Positions 42,258 through 51,384 are shown, numbered from the stretch's first letter. The stretch: 64,000 nucleotides of DNA from Solirubrobacteraceae bacterium (GCA_029263125.1 JAJCYD010000048.1:124001-188000), one strand, 5' to 3'. The notes: generated by a model not told the origin, from the sequence alone. Made by a program: numbers and translations.

Positions 42258-43217
42258 CTACGCGCGAGCGGCGAGGTCCTGGCGAATCCGCTTGGGCAGC
42301 ATGAAGCGCACGTCCTCGCGGATGACCTCGAACTCCGACACGTCACGCACCCCGCGCTCGGTGAAGAACGCGACGAGCTGCTTGACCAGATCCTCGGGAG
42401 CGCTGGCGCCGGAGGAGATGCCGACGACGCGCTTGCCCTCCAGCCACCGCTCCTGCACCTGGGAGGCGTTGTCGATGAGATAGGACTCGGTGCCGTAGTC
42501 GCACGCGACGTCGACGAGGCGGCGCGAGTTCGACGAGTTCTGCGAGCCGACGACGAGCACGAGATCGCACTCGCCGGCCATCTGCTTGACGGCGGACTGG
42601 CGGTTGGTCGTGGCGTAGCAGATGTCGTCGGTGCGCGGCCCGGTGATCAGGGGAAAGCGCTCGCGCAGACGGTTGATGATCGCCCGCGTCTCGTCGACCG
42701 ACAGCGTCGTCTGGGAGATGTAGGCGACGCGCGACGGATCGGGGACCTCCAGCGCGTCGACGTCGTCCTCGGTCTCGACGAGGACGATGCTGTCGGGGGC
42801 CTCCCCCATCGTCCCCTCGACCTCCTCGTGGCCGTCGTGGCCGATCAGCACGATCGTGTAGCCCTCGGCGGCGAACTTCTTGGCCTCGACGTGGACCTTC
42901 GTCACCAGCGGGCAGGTGGCGTCGATCGTCGACAGGCCGCGCTCGCCGGCCTGGGCGTGCACGGCCGGCGAGACGCCGTGCGCGGAGAAGACGGTCGTCG
43001 CGCCCTCGGGCACCGACTCGTCGATCTCGTCGACGAAGACCGCGCCGCGCTCGCGCAGCTGTTCGACGACGTGCTTGTTGTGGACGATCTCCTTGCGCAC
43101 GTAGACCGGCGCGCCGTAGAGCTCAAGTGCGCGCTCGACGGTCTGCACCGCGCGATCGACGCCCGCGCAGTAGCCGCGCGGCGCGGCGAGCAGCAGCTTC
43201 TCGACGGTGAATGCCAT
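42258..43217 (-). CDS. ispH: 4-hydroxy-3-methylbut-2-enyl diphosphate reductase
   Basis: 319 residues from the ATG at 43217. It is the last enzyme of the MEP isoprenoid pathway, reducing HMBPP to IPP and DMAPP with a [4Fe-4S] cluster. The three cluster cysteines are in [12 protein letters not shown] (Cys17), [11 protein letters not shown] (Cys102) and [11 protein letters not shown] (about 200); HNKHVVEQL and [11 protein letters not shown] are substrate-site motifs. It stands alone between the acidic protein and an M28 peptidase. Confidence 0.97.
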   Translation of the reverse strand: MAFTVEKLLLAAPRGYCAGVDRAVQTVERALELYGAPVYVRKEIVHNKHVVEQLRERGAVFVDEIDESVPEGATTVFSAHGVSPAVHAQAGERGLSTIDATCPLVTKVHVEAKKFAAEGYTIVLIGHDGHEEVEGTMGEAPDSIVLVETEDDVDALEVPDPSRVAYISQTTLSVDETRAIINRLRERFPLITGPRTDDICYATTNRQSAVKQMAGECDLVLVVGSQNSSNSRRLVDVACDYGTESYLIDNASQVQERWLEGKRVVGISSGASAPEDLVKQLVAFFTERGVRDVSEFEVIREDVRFMLPKRIRQDLAARA

Positions 43218-43243
43218 GCCCACCAGTCTAGGCAGACGCGATC

Positions 43244-44230
43244 TCAGCCTTGACGGCGCAGCCGCGTGACGAGCAGGTAGACGGCCTCGCCGACGGCGTC
43301 AAGGCTGCGCTGGGACACCGTGTCCAGCGTGTCCTGCAGCGAATCGCGCTGCGGGTAGTCGAAGTCGATGATGTCGATCGCGGGAATCCCGCGCTGCAGG
43401 AACGGCGTGTGGTCGTCGAGCACCCCGAAGCCGGCGTCGCCGGGCGCAAACAGCCGGCCGACGCCGACGTCGCGCGCTGCCCTGCGCAGCTTGCGCCACA
43501 TGCCCTCGTTCGACGAGGTCTCGCGGACGAAGCTCAGGCCGCGCTTCTCGGCGATGTAGTCCAGCAGCACGACGCTGTGCACGCTGCCGGCATGGCGCTT
43601 GGCGTAGGCCTTGGAGCCGCGCAGCCCGCACTCGCGAAACTCGGCGTCCGGGCAGCCCAGCGGCTCCTCCTCGCCGTCGAAGAGCACGAAGCGCACCGGG
43701 CGGTCGCCCTTGCGGCGCGGAGCGCGCTCGAGCGCGCGCGCCAGCCACACAACCGCCGCGGTCCCGGCGGCGCCGTCGTTGGCGCCGACGAACCCCTCGG
43801 GCGCCGCCTCGACGTCATAGTGCGCGCCGACGAGGATCGCCTTGCCGCGGCCGGGGATCGAGCCGGCGACGTTGCGCAGCCCGGGATGGCCGGGGACCGT
43901 CTCCAGGCGCCCGCGAGGCAGCAGCGAGCGCAGGCGCCGGGCCAGGCGCCGCAGCGCGTCCGAGCCGGCCGGACGCCAGCCGTAGCGCGTGACCTGCTCG
44001 CGCAGGAGCGCGAACGCGCGCGTGGCGTCGAAGCGGTTGGCGGTCGGTCGGGGCGCGAGGCTGCTCGACGACGACGACGCGGCGGCGGCGGCCGGCGTCG
44101 TGCTCGCGCCGGCGCCGGTGATCGCGGCGGGCAGCGGGAAGCCCAGCGCCGCCCACAGCAGGACGCCCCCGATGAGCAGCACCTGCACGACGACGAGCAG
44201 CGCGAGGGGACGGATCGACGTGTCGGGCAT
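43244..44230 (-). CDS. M28-family zinc peptidase / glutaminyl cyclase-like protein
   Basis: 328 residues. One N-terminal helix ([20 protein letters not shown]) and a Ser/Ala-rich linker place the catalytic domain outside the cell. Zinc ligands appear in order as VGAHYDVE (His), [10 protein letters not shown] (Asp), [10 protein letters not shown] (Glu pair) and a late His in [16 protein letters not shown]. This arrangement fits M28 aminopeptidases and bacterial glutaminyl-peptide cyclotransferases; the two cannot be separated by eye. Confidence 0.88.
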   Translation of the reverse strand: MPDTSIRPLALLVVVQVLLIGGVLLWAALGFPLPAAITGAGASTTPAAAAASSSSSSLAPRPTANRFDATRAFALLREQVTRYGWRPAGSDALRRLARRLRSLLPRGRLETVPGHPGLRNVAGSIPGRGKAILVGAHYDVEAAPEGFVGANDGAAGTAAVVWLARALERAPRRKGDRPVRFVLFDGEEEPLGCPDAEFRECGLRGSKAYAKRHAGSVHSVVLLDYIAEKRGLSFVRETSSNEGMWRKLRRAARDVGVGRLFAPGDAGFGVLDDHTPFLQRGIPAIDIIDFDYPQRDSLQDTLDTVSQRSLDAVGEAVYLLVTRLRRQG

Positions 44231-44286
44231 CGCTCGCCTCAAGGGTAGGGATCGTCGCCGCTTGCCCAACCCGTAGGCTCCGCGTC

Positions 44287-45702
44287 ATGGCACCCCGCAA
44301 CCTCGACCGGCTGCAGGCGATCGACGCCGGGTTCCTGCACCAGGAGGGACCAGCGTCGCACATGCATGTCGGCGCGCTCGTCATCGCCGAGGGTCCGGTG
44401 CCCGACTACGAGGAGTTCCTGGACTCGATCCGCCGGCGCCTGCACCTCGTGCCGCGCTACCGCCAGCGCCTGGTCTTTCCGCCCGCGAACACCGGCCGCC
44501 CGCTGTGGACCGACGACACGGACTTCAACCTCGGCTATCACGTGCGCTACACCGCGCTGCCCCAGCCCGGCAGCCACGAGCAGCTCATGCAGCATTGCGC
44601 GCGGGTCTTCTCCGAGCAGCTGGACCGCTCCAAGCCGCTGTGGGAGATGTGGCTCATCGAGGGTCTGGACGACGGCAGCTTCGGTCTGCTGACCAAGGCC
44701 CACCACGCGATGATCGACGGGATCGCCGGCGTCGACCTCGCCACGGTGCTCTTCGACCTCGGCCCCGAGCCCACGCCGATCGACGAGGACCTCGATCCGT
44801 GGGTTCCCGAACCCGATCCCAATCCCGTCGACCTGCTGACCGCCGGGGTCGCCGGGATGGCGAAGGCGTCGCGCTCGGTGACCCAGAAGGCGCTCGCCGC
44901 CTTCAAGCAGCCAGAGCACGCGCTCACGCAGGCGCGCGTGGCCGCCGAGGGGATCGGCGAGATCGTCTGGGCCGGCCTGAATCCCGCGCCCGAGACGCCG
45001 CTGAACGTCGAGATCGGCCCGCACCGGCGCTTTGCCAGCGTCGACTGCGAGCTCGCGGACTTCAAGGCCGTCAAGAACGCCTTCGGCGGCACCGTCAACG
45101 ACGTCGTGCTGGCGGTCGTGGCGGGCGCGCTGCGCCGCTGGCTGCAGTCTCGCGGCGTGCGCACCGAGGGCTTGGAGCTACGCGCCCTGGTCCCGGTGTC
45201 CGTCCGCACCGAGGATCAGCGCGGCGCTCCCGGCAACCGCATCGCCGCGATGCGCGGGCCGCTGCCGGTGTGGGTGGCCGATCCGCTCGCGCGGCTGGAG
45301 GTCGTGCGCGAGGCGATGGACGACCTCAAGGAGTCCAAGCAGGCGATCGGCGCCGAGGTCCTGTCCAACGTGCAGAACTTCGCCCCGCCGACGGTGCTCG
45401 CCCAGGCCTCGCGGATCAACTTCTCCACGCGGCTGTTCAACCTGCTCGTTACGAACGTCCCCGGCCCGCAGTTCCCGCTGTACGTGCAGGGCCGCGAGAT
45501 GCGCTCGGTCTTCCCGATCGCGTTCCTGCCGCAGAACCACGCGCTGGCGATCGCGATCATGTCCTACAACGGCCACATGAACTTCGGCCTGCTCGGCGAC
45601 TTCGACGCGATGGCCGACCTCGACGAGTTCAGTGAGGCGATCCAGGACGCGATCGCCGAGCTCGTGGCGCGGGCGGCGGATCACACGGCGAGCCCCGCCT
45701 GA
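44287..45702 (+). CDS. Wax ester synthase / diacylglycerol acyltransferase
   Basis: 471 residues, the usual length. The catalytic HHxxxDG motif is KAHHAMIDGIAG (His139-Gly145); PLWEMWLIEGL and the C-terminal NVPGPQFPLYVQG are family signatures. The enzyme makes triacylglycerols or wax esters from acyl-CoA, storing carbon in lipid droplets, a common trait in actinobacteria. It converges with the S8 protease; a palindrome spans both stop codons. Confidence 0.95.
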   Translation: MAPRNLDRLQAIDAGFLHQEGPASHMHVGALVIAEGPVPDYEEFLDSIRRRLHLVPRYRQRLVFPPANTGRPLWTDDTDFNLGYHVRYTALPQPGSHEQLMQHCARVFSEQLDRSKPLWEMWLIEGLDDGSFGLLTKAHHAMIDGIAGVDLATVLFDLGPEPTPIDEDLDPWVPEPDPNPVDLLTAGVAGMAKASRSVTQKALAAFKQPEHALTQARVAAEGIGEIVWAGLNPAPETPLNVEIGPHRRFASVDCELADFKAVKNAFGGTVNDVVLAVVAGALRRWLQSRGVRTEGLELRALVPVSVRTEDQRGAPGNRIAAMRGPLPVWVADPLARLEVVREAMDDLKESKQAIGAEVLSNVQNFAPPTVLAQASRINFSTRLFNLLVTNVPGPQFPLYVQGREMRSVFPIAFLPQNHALAIAIMSYNGHMNFGLLGDFDAMADLDEFSEAIQDAIAELVARAADHTASPA

Positions 45703-45715
45703 GCTGAGAGCTCAG
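45699..45715. terminator. Palindrome spanning two convergent stop codons
   Basis: CTGAGCT, GAG, AGCTCAG: a 7-bp stem containing the TGA of the acyltransferase gene and the complement of the TGA of the S8 protease. A short bidirectional terminator is plausible; there is no T-tract on either side. Confidence 0.3.
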
Positions 45716-47388
45716 CGGCGCTTGGCGATCCGCATCGTGAGATCGCGCGTCTTGGGCACCGCTTCGCGGTTGCCCGCCTTGTCGACGGCGATCGTGTAGA
45801 AGCGATAGAGCGAACCGGGCCTGACCTTGACGCGATAGGCCTTGTTCTTCGTCCGCTTGATCCGCCGGTAGGGCCGCCGGTTGGCCGAGCGAAAGACCTC
45901 GTAGTACGCGACGCCCGACGCGTTGAGCTTAGGCCGCGAGGGATCGCTGCCGCTCCAGCGAAGCTTGACCGAGCGCGCGCGCTTGACGATCCGCGGTCCA
46001 CGCAGCTTGGAGACGGGCGCGCTGCGATCGATGGCGGCGATCGCCGCCATCGCCGCGCCGGCGTTGACGATGCCCCAGCCGAGCTCGGGCGTCCAGCCGC
46101 CGGGCCGCGTGGCGGTCTGCTTGAGGATGCGGATGATCTCCGCGGGGCCGACGTCGGGATTCAGGCTGCGCCCCATGGCCGCGATCGCCGCGACGATCGG
46201 CGCCGCCATCGACGTGCCCTGCAGGTAGGCGTAGCGCTGGTCACCGCCGATCTGCGTGCGGCAGTTGCAGCCGGGACCGGGTAGCAGCCCACCGCCGCCG
46301 GACTCGATCTCCGTGAGATTGCCGGGGAACGCCCCGATCAGACCCGACGGGCCCAGCTGCCGGTCGAAGGACCCGTAGGCCGCCAGCGAGATCTGCGTGC
46401 CGCGCCCGGCGAACGGCGCGCGCCGGTCGAAGAAGTCCGCCGCGGTCACCGAGAGGCCGCGGCCGGCCGTGATGTCCGGGCCGGTGCCGGTCGGCTGGAG
46501 CAGGTTCGCCGGATCGCCCTGATTCTCGACCGGCCTGTCAGCGGCGGCCGCGACGAGCACGACGCCCTTGGAGACCGCGTAGTCGATCGCCGCGCGAATC
46601 GCGAGCGGCGCCGGCGCGCTTCCATCGGTGCCGAAGCTCATGTTGATCGCGTCGGCGCCGAGATCGGCGGACTGCACGATCGAGCGCGCGATGGAGCCGT
46701 CGGAGAGGTCGGTCTTCACGATGATCAGACGGCAGTCCAGGCCCGCTCCGACGATCCCCACCCCGTTGCCGCCGGCCGCGCAGGCCAGCGACGAGACGTG
46801 CGTCCCATGGCCGTTCTCGTCGCCCGTGGCGGCACCGTGGCCGGGGGTGTTGTCGTTGTCGATCGCCTTCGCGACCTTGCCGATGAGGTCGGGCTGACCG
46901 CCGTCCAAGCCGGTGTCGATGACGGCGACGGTCGCGCCCCCGCCGCGCTCGATGTCCCACGCGGCCGGAAGGCCAAGGCGCGCGATCCACCATTGGAGCA
47001 CTGTGCCGGGCGGCGTTCCCGGCGCGGTCTCGGGCGTCGTCAGCGACGGGTCGTTGGGCTGCAGGCGCAGCTCGTGGCGGCGCTCGACCTCCACCCGCCG
47101 CACGCCGTCGCGCCTGCGCAGCAGCGCGGCGACGGCCGCCAGCGCGCGGCCACCCGTCGGGCGGACCGACAGGAGGTCGATCTGCGGCACCTGCGCACCG
47201 TCGCGGCGAACGCCGTCGAGGCTGGGCGTGGAGGCCTTGGGCTCCAGCGTGACGAGCAGGCGACCGGTGCGCTGCGACGCCGCCTGGGCGGCCTCGGGCG
47301 CGGCGAGCACCACCAGCAGCAGCGTGGCCGCCACGGCCGCTGCGGCGCGCCGCGACAGTGGTGTCGACGTCCTATGCGATCGGCTCAG
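45712..47388 (-). CDS. Secreted subtilisin-like (S8) serine protease
   Basis: 558 residues if it starts at the CTG at 47388, which overlaps the upstream stop as CTGA; no ATG, GTG or TTG is available before the GTG at 47334, which would cut into the signal peptide (RRAAAAVAATLLLVVLAAPE). The catalytic triad is Asp158 (VIDTGLDGG), His194 (NGHGTHVSS) and Ser393 (GTSMAAPIVA). A propeptide-like region precedes it, and a C-terminal fibronectin-like domain (VAYYEVFRSANRRPYRRI) follows. It is exported and probably degradative. Confidence 0.9.
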   Translation of the reverse strand: MSRSHRTSTPLSRRAAAAVAATLLLVVLAAPEAAQAASQRTGRLLVTLEPKASTPSLDGVRRDGAQVPQIDLLSVRPTGGRALAAVAALLRRRDGVRRVEVERRHELRLQPNDPSLTTPETAPGTPPGTVLQWWIARLGLPAAWDIERGGGATVAVIDTGLDGGQPDLIGKVAKAIDNDNTPGHGAATGDENGHGTHVSSLACAAGGNGVGIVGAGLDCRLIIVKTDLSDGSIARSIVQSADLGADAINMSFGTDGSAPAPLAIRAAIDYAVSKGVVLVAAAADRPVENQGDPANLLQPTGTGPDITAGRGLSVTAADFFDRRAPFAGRGTQISLAAYGSFDRQLGPSGLIGAFPGNLTEIESGGGGLLPGPGCNCRTQIGGDQRYAYLQGTSMAAPIVAAIAAMGRSLNPDVGPAEIIRILKQTATRPGGWTPELGWGIVNAGAAMAAIAAIDRSAPVSKLRGPRIVKRARSVKLRWSGSDPSRPKLNASGVAYYEVFRSANRRPYRRIKRTKNKAYRVKVRPGSLYRFYTIAVDKAGNREAVPKTRDLTMRIAKRR

Positions 47389-47681
47389 AAGCCGAGTGCG
47401 AACTTCGCGTCCTCGCTCATCTTCTCGGGCGACCAGGCCGGGTCGAAGACCATCGAGCTCTTGACCGATTCCACGCCCTCCAGCGAAGCCACGAATTCCT
47501 CGATCTGCTCGGTGATCTGCGGTCCGATCGGACACGCGGGCGTCGTCAGCGTGAACGTCACGTGGACGTTGCCCGAGTCCTGCTGGATGCCGTAGATCAG
47601 CCCCAGCTCGACAAAGTCCAAGCCGAGCTCCGGGTCGATGACGTTGGTCAGCGCCTCTTCGATTTCCTCGAGTGTTGCCAT
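47385..47681 (-). CDS. Metal-sulfur cluster assembly factor (DUF59/SufT-like)
   Basis: 98 residues. The DUF59 pattern is clear: EALTNVIDPELGLDFVELGL, YGIQQDSGNVHVTFTLTTPA with Cys in ACPIGP, and a C-terminal VFDPAWSPEKM. These small proteins assist Fe-S cluster maturation. It is isolated from other suf genes in this window and is upstream of the S8 protease, whose CTG start overlaps its stop. Confidence 0.92.
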   Translation of the reverse strand: MATLEEIEEALTNVIDPELGLDFVELGLIYGIQQDSGNVHVTFTLTTPACPIGPQITEQIEEFVASLEGVESVKSSMVFDPAWSPEKMSEDAKFALGF

Positions 47682-47722
47682 GGTGCGAGTCTAGCCCGGT
47701 GGCCGCGCACGGTTGAGGTAGG

Positions 47723-48046
47723 TTGTCGCGCATCGTCTCCTACGAGGAACACCCACCCCTGCTGCGTTGTTGCGGAGACGAGGATCGCTCGACGCAGTCG
47801 CGGCGCCGCCAAGCTCTCTCACAGGCCATCGCGGCCCCGGCGGACGTGCTCGTGGACCTCTCCCAGCTCGCCTTCGCGGATCCCTCGCTGATGCTCGACC
47901 TGGCGATGCTCGCGCGGCGCCTGCGCAAGGGAGGCTGGCAGCTCATGCTGCAGGGCGCCCAGCCCGACATCCGGGCGCTGATCGAGTACGTCGGCCTGCA
48001 CCGCCTGTCGGGCGTGCTGATCGTGCCCGAGCCCACCAGCGCTTGA
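47723..48046 (+). CDS. STAS-domain protein
   Basis: 107 residues from a TTG at 47723. After a short head, ADVLVDLSQLAFADPSLMLD resembles the anti-anti-sigma STAS fold with a serine in the usual phospho-site loop (DPSLML); a helix (LARRLRKGGWQLMLQG) and IRALIEYVGLHRLSGVLIVP complete the domain. Whether it regulates a sigma factor cannot be seen. Confidence 0.78.
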   Translation: MSRIVSYEEHPPLLRCCGDEDRSTQSRRRQALSQAIAAPADVLVDLSQLAFADPSLMLDLAMLARRLRKGGWQLMLQGAQPDIRALIEYVGLHRLSGVLIVPEPTSA

Positions 48047-48095
48047 GCCCGGCGGGCCTGCCGGCCCGCCCCGGCGCTGTCGTAGCCTTGAGGAG

Positions 48096-48605
48096 ATGCC
48101 GATGCTGTTGCTCTTCTTCCTCTTCATCGTCGTGCCGATCGCCGAGCTGTACGTCCTGGTGCAGATCGGCCAGGAGATCGGCGTGCTGGCGACGATCGCC
48201 CTGCTGGTCCTCGACTCGGTGCTGGGCGCGGCGCTGATGCGCTCGCAGGGCCGCGCGGCGTGGCTGCGCTTTGCCACCGCGCTGGCGGAGGGCCGCATGC
48301 CCGGCCGCGAGGCGATGGACGGCGCGCTCGTGATCTTCGGCGGAGCGCTGCTGCTGACACCCGGGTTTCTGTCCGACATCCTCGGCGTGATCCTGCTCAT
48401 CCCTCCGACGCGCGCGCTCGTGCGCACGCTGCTGCTGCAGCGTTTCGCGGGACGCGTCGCGGCGGCGGGAGGTACCGGCGGAGCGGCGCGGATCTTCACG
48501 TTCGGCGCTCCCCGGCCGGCCGGCCAGCGGCCCACGGGCCGCGATGACGATGTCGTGGATTCAAGCGCCCGCGACGTCGACGACCGCCCCGGTGAGCTGC
48601 GATGA
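48096..48605 (+). CDS. fxsA: FxsA family membrane protein
   Basis: 169 residues. The N-terminal membrane half (LLFFLFIVVPIAELYVLVQI, VLATIALLVLDSVLGAALMR) and the following RMPGREAMDGALVIFGGALL then LTPGFLSDILGVILLIPPTR are the hallmarks of FxsA, a cytoplasmic-membrane protein first linked to phage F exclusion. The C-terminal 50 residues are polar and variable. It overlaps the next gene by four bases (ATGA). Confidence 0.93.
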   Translation: MPMLLLFFLFIVVPIAELYVLVQIGQEIGVLATIALLVLDSVLGAALMRSQGRAAWLRFATALAEGRMPGREAMDGALVIFGGALLLTPGFLSDILGVILLIPPTRALVRTLLLQRFAGRVAAAGGTGGAARIFTFGAPRPAGQRPTGRDDDVVDSSARDVDDRPGELR

Positions 48606-49498
48606 GCATCGCGGCGCCCGACGACCGTCTGCACCTGCCGGCGCAGCCGGACCCCGCCTTCCGCGACGCGGTGACCTTCAGCTTCGGCGACGCGGCCGCG
48701 CAGCTCTACGGCACCGCCCGCGTCAGCCATGGCAGCTCGGGCGCCGACGGCGTCGCGGTGCTCTACGCCGGCGACAAGCCTGTCGCCGCGAGCGCCGGCG
48801 GCGACGAGGCGTCCGCCGACGCGGCGGCATGGGATGACGTCCGCGCCGCGGGTCTGCGAATGGCGGTCGTCGCGCCCCTGGAGGCCTGGACCGTGGCGTT
48901 CGAGGGCAAGAGCGGCGCGTTTGACCTGCGCTTCGAGGCCTGCTCGACCGCCGCCGAGCTCGACGAGGAGTCGCCCGTCGCGCAAGCCGCGGGCGCCCGG
49001 GGATACGAGCAGCTGTGCCGCGTGACCGGCACTGCCAGCCACGGTGGTCGCACCCACCAGGTGCGCTGCCTGGGCCAGCGCGGGCAGCTCTGGGGCACGC
49101 TCGATCCCAACCGCATCACGCTGTCGCGCACCCTGTCGGCGTGGCTGGGAGAGGACCGCGCGCTGACGGTCACGGCCGTGCGCCCGGCAAAGGCCAAGGG
49201 ACACTTCGACGAGCTGCTCGCGGGCTTCGTGTTCGAGGAGGGAGCGGCGGTCGCGATCGACGAGCCGCGCCTGTCGACGACGTATGACGGCGAGCAGCGC
49301 CAGCGCCGCGCGGGTCTTGAGCTGTGGATGGACGAGGAGTCCGACCACGCGCGCCGGGTCGCCGGCGACGTGCTCTGCGGGACGTCCGTCGACTTGGGCG
49401 AGCAGCGCCTGGACAGCGCGTTCTTCGCCTGGCGCATGGAGGGCCGCGAGGGCGTGGGGCGCTACGACGTCCTGCGCCGCACCGCCGGCAAGCGCTAG
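48602..49498 (+). CDS. Conserved hypothetical protein
   Basis: 298 residues, not recognised. Two halves with lipocalin- or beta-sandwich-like strand patterns can be seen (AVTFSFGDAAAQLYGTARVS, then LCRVTGTASHGGRTHQVRCL and RITLSRTLSAWLGEDRALTV). There is no signal peptide, helix or catalytic motif. It is translationally coupled to fxsA. Its stop shares a CTAG with the stop of the gene on the opposite strand. Confidence 0.7.
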   Translation: MSIAAPDDRLHLPAQPDPAFRDAVTFSFGDAAAQLYGTARVSHGSSGADGVAVLYAGDKPVAASAGGDEASADAAAWDDVRAAGLRMAVVAPLEAWTVAFEGKSGAFDLRFEACSTAAELDEESPVAQAAGARGYEQLCRVTGTASHGGRTHQVRCLGQRGQLWGTLDPNRITLSRTLSAWLGEDRALTVTAVRPAKAKGHFDELLAGFVFEEGAAVAIDEPRLSTTYDGEQRQRRAGLELWMDEESDHARRVAGDVLCGTSVDLGEQRLDSAFFAWRMEGREGVGRYDVLRRTAGKR

Positions 49499-49950
49499 TT
49501 GTTGGAGCCCAGCCGGTCCCAGAGGTAGAGCTCGACGCACTCCGTCGCCAGCGCGCGGCAGCGCTCGGGCGAGAGGTGCGGCAGCACCGTCTCGAGCGCC
49601 TGCTCCTCGGCGACGCCGGCGTCAAAGGCCTCCTCGCCGCGGAAGCCGGCAGCGATCTTCAGCGCCTCGCGGCGGTTCTCGCCGAGCTTCGGGAAGACGT
49701 TGACGAGGAACTCGCGGTTGGCGATCGGATGGCCGACCTCCAGCGACGCGTGCCACGCGGCGAGCATCGACAGGTCGTGCTCGTCGAGGTCGGACACGGC
49801 CTTGGCATAGTGCGATGCAAGCTCGGTCTCGGGGATCTCGTCGACCCACGCGCGAACCAGCTCGCCCAGCAGCTGCCTGCGGGCCTCGCGGCCAACCGAC
49901 TCGGCGATCACGCGGATCGCATCCTGCGGTTCGATGAAGCAGAGCGGCAT
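49495..49950 (-). CDS. Conserved hypothetical helical protein
   Basis: 151 residues starting ATG at 49950. It is strongly helical (AIRVIAESVGREARRQLLGE, FLVNVFPKLGENRREALKIA) and acidic at the C-terminus (RALATECVELYLWDRLG). No known family. The stop overlaps the stop of the convergent gene in the sequence CTAG, read as a stop on both strands. Confidence 0.65.
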   Translation of the reverse strand: MPLCFIEPQDAIRVIAESVGREARRQLLGELVRAWVDEIPETELASHYAKAVSDLDEHDLSMLAAWHASLEVGHPIANREFLVNVFPKLGENRREALKIAAGFRGEEAFDAGVAEEQALETVLPHLSPERCRALATECVELYLWDRLGSNN

Positions 49951-50033
49951 GTGCGGCTCCCTGGCGGGCTCGGAAAGGGACGGACAAGGGCAACATAGGG
50001 ACGGGGTCGGACGGAGCCTCTACGCTGCGCGGG

Positions 50034-50483
50034 ATGTCCGTCGACGTGTGCAGCGAGATCGTGATCCAGCGGCCCCGGGCGGAGGTCGCGGCGTTCGCCT
50101 CGGACCCCGACAACGCGACGCGCTGGTACGACAACATCAAGTCCGTCGAATGGGAGACCGAGCCTCCGCTGCAGGTCGGTTCCAGGCTCGCCTTCGTCGC
50201 GCGATTCCTCGGCAGCCGGCTCGCGTACACCTACGAGGTCCGCGATCTGCAGCCGGGCGAGCGCTTCGTCATGAGCACCGAGCAGGGGCCGTTTCCGATG
50301 GAGACGACGTACGCGTGGCAGGACGCTCCGGGCGGCGCCACGACGATGGTGCTGCGCAACCGCGGCGAGCCGAAGCGCTTCTCGAAGGTCAGCGCGAAGG
50401 TCATGGCGGGCGCGATGCGGCGCGCGAATCGCAAGGACCTGAAGCTGCTCAAGGCGATCCTCGAAGGCCAGTCGGGAGGCTAG
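50034..50483 (+). CDS. SRPBCC-family (START/Bet v1-like) protein
   Basis: 149 residues. The fold is visible as SEIVIQRPRAEVAAFASDPD, WYDNIKSVEWETEPPLQVG, YTYEVRDLQPGERFVMSTEQ and a C-terminal helix (AMRRANRKDLKLLKAILEGQ). Such proteins bind hydrophobic ligands or act as polyketide aromatases; the ligand is unknown. It is the intact copy of a tandem duplication: a second 3' end lies at 51322-51384, 90% identical over 63 bases. Confidence 0.85.
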   Translation: MSVDVCSEIVIQRPRAEVAAFASDPDNATRWYDNIKSVEWETEPPLQVGSRLAFVARFLGSRLAYTYEVRDLQPGERFVMSTEQGPFPMETTYAWQDAPGGATTMVLRNRGEPKRFSKVSAKVMAGAMRRANRKDLKLLKAILEGQSGG

Positions 50484-50660
50484 ACCGACAACAAGGCATG
50501 GCCGAGATGGACGCTTGCCAGCCGCGGCACGCACTACCACGTGCCGTCCGCCTTCGATTGCTCGGGCGGCGATCCGGGCTTCCCGCCGACCGAGCAGTGC
50601 GGGATTTACCGGCGAACCGGCCTGCAGTTGAAGGCCATCGCCGAGAAGCACATCCGCTGA
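50484..50660 (+). pseudogene. 3' fragment of the secreted protein gene at 51420
   Basis: Directly after the SRPBCC stop, an open frame of 58 codons without a start reads WTLASRGTHYHVPSAFDCSG, GFPPTEQCGIYRRTGLQLK and ends with IAEKHIR. The intact gene at 51420-52454 ends with the same residues with a few substitutions (WTLASRSTDYHVPSPYDCAG, IAAKHLR). The remaining ~290 codons are missing. It is one half of a decayed tandem duplication. Confidence 0.82.
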
Positions 50661-50707
50661 CGCGGGCGGGGTGCACGCCGGGTTCGAGCGGTTGGGAGCC
50701 GCGGCGC

Positions 50708-51025
50708 TCAGCAGTCGGCCAGCGCGGCGAGAGCAGCACAGATCTCGCCGCGTCGCCGTCCGCCCAGCGTCGCGGCCCGCTCCGTGAGCAGGGCGCAATT
50801 GATGGGCTGCAGGTTGTCGAATGACGCCGCGCATTCGGTCAGAAGGCCGTCCTCCGGCCCGAACGGGATCTCCGTCGGGATGCCTCGTACCGTTCGCGTG
50901 AGCGGAGCGACGATCAAGCGAGTGAGCACCGCGATTGCGTCATCGCGTGTCACGACCAGCACGGGCCGTCGCTTGTCTTCGGCCTCCGCCCACCACACCT
51001 CTCCCTGCTGCGGCGGGGTCACCAC
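50708..51025 (-). CDS. mazF: MazF/PemK-type ribonuclease toxin
   Basis: 105 residues from a GTG at 51025. The head PPQQGEVWWAEAEDKRRPVL then VVTRDDA is the usual MazF start, followed by LIVAPLTRTVRGIPTEI and a late ASFDNLQPI and LGGRRRGEI. MazF toxins cleave mRNA at short sequence motifs. It overlaps the antitoxin gene by seven bases. Confidence 0.9.
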   Translation of the reverse strand: MVTPPQQGEVWWAEAEDKRRPVLVVTRDDAIAVLTRLIVAPLTRTVRGIPTEIPFGPEDGLLTECAASFDNLQPINCALLTERAATLGGRRRGEICAALAALADC

Positions 51026-51270
51026 GGTTCTTCGGCAATCATCGCCGCACTCGCCGCATCCGGCCAGGCGAGGTCGTCGTCTTTCTGCGGAATCCGCCGG
51101 TAGCCATCGGCGATCGCCCGGCCCACCATCAAGCGCCTCCGGCGTTCGATCACCGATGCGAGTCCTTCTCTGACCGCATCCGAGCGCGACGCGAACACGC
51201 CTTCCTGGACGAGAGCGTCAATCGCCGCCGCGACATCGTCGGGGATGCGAGCGACAAGCTGGACCGTCAT
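51019..51270 (-). CDS. Ribbon-helix-helix antitoxin of the MazF module
   Basis: 83 residues, ATG at 51270. VQLVARIPDDVAAAIDALVQ followed by SRSDAVREGLASVIE is a ribbon-helix-helix DNA-binding domain; the acidic tail (PQKDDDLAWPDAA) would bind the toxin. It comes first in the pair, as expected for an autoregulated module. The module sits exactly between the two halves of a tandem duplication. Confidence 0.88.
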   Translation of the reverse strand: MTVQLVARIPDDVAAAIDALVQEGVFASRSDAVREGLASVIERRRRLMVGRAIADGYRRIPQKDDDLAWPDAASAAMIAEEPW

Positions 51271-51321
51271 GCAGCTAGCATAGCGTCGCGCATTGCATTG
51301 AGTCCAAAGGCCGCGTGATGG

Positions 51322-51384
51322 CGCGCGAATCGCAAGGACCTGAAGCGGCTCAAGGCGATCCTCGAAGGCCGATCGGCAGGCTGA
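51322..51384 (+). pseudogene. 3' fragment of the SRPBCC gene at 50034
   Basis: 63 bases matching 50421-50483 with six differences, including the stop codon region. It encodes RANRKDLKRLKAILEG in the frame of the original. The first 128 codons are absent. It lies 35 bases before the intact secreted-protein gene, in the position the SRPBCC gene would hold in a complete second copy. Confidence 0.85.
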
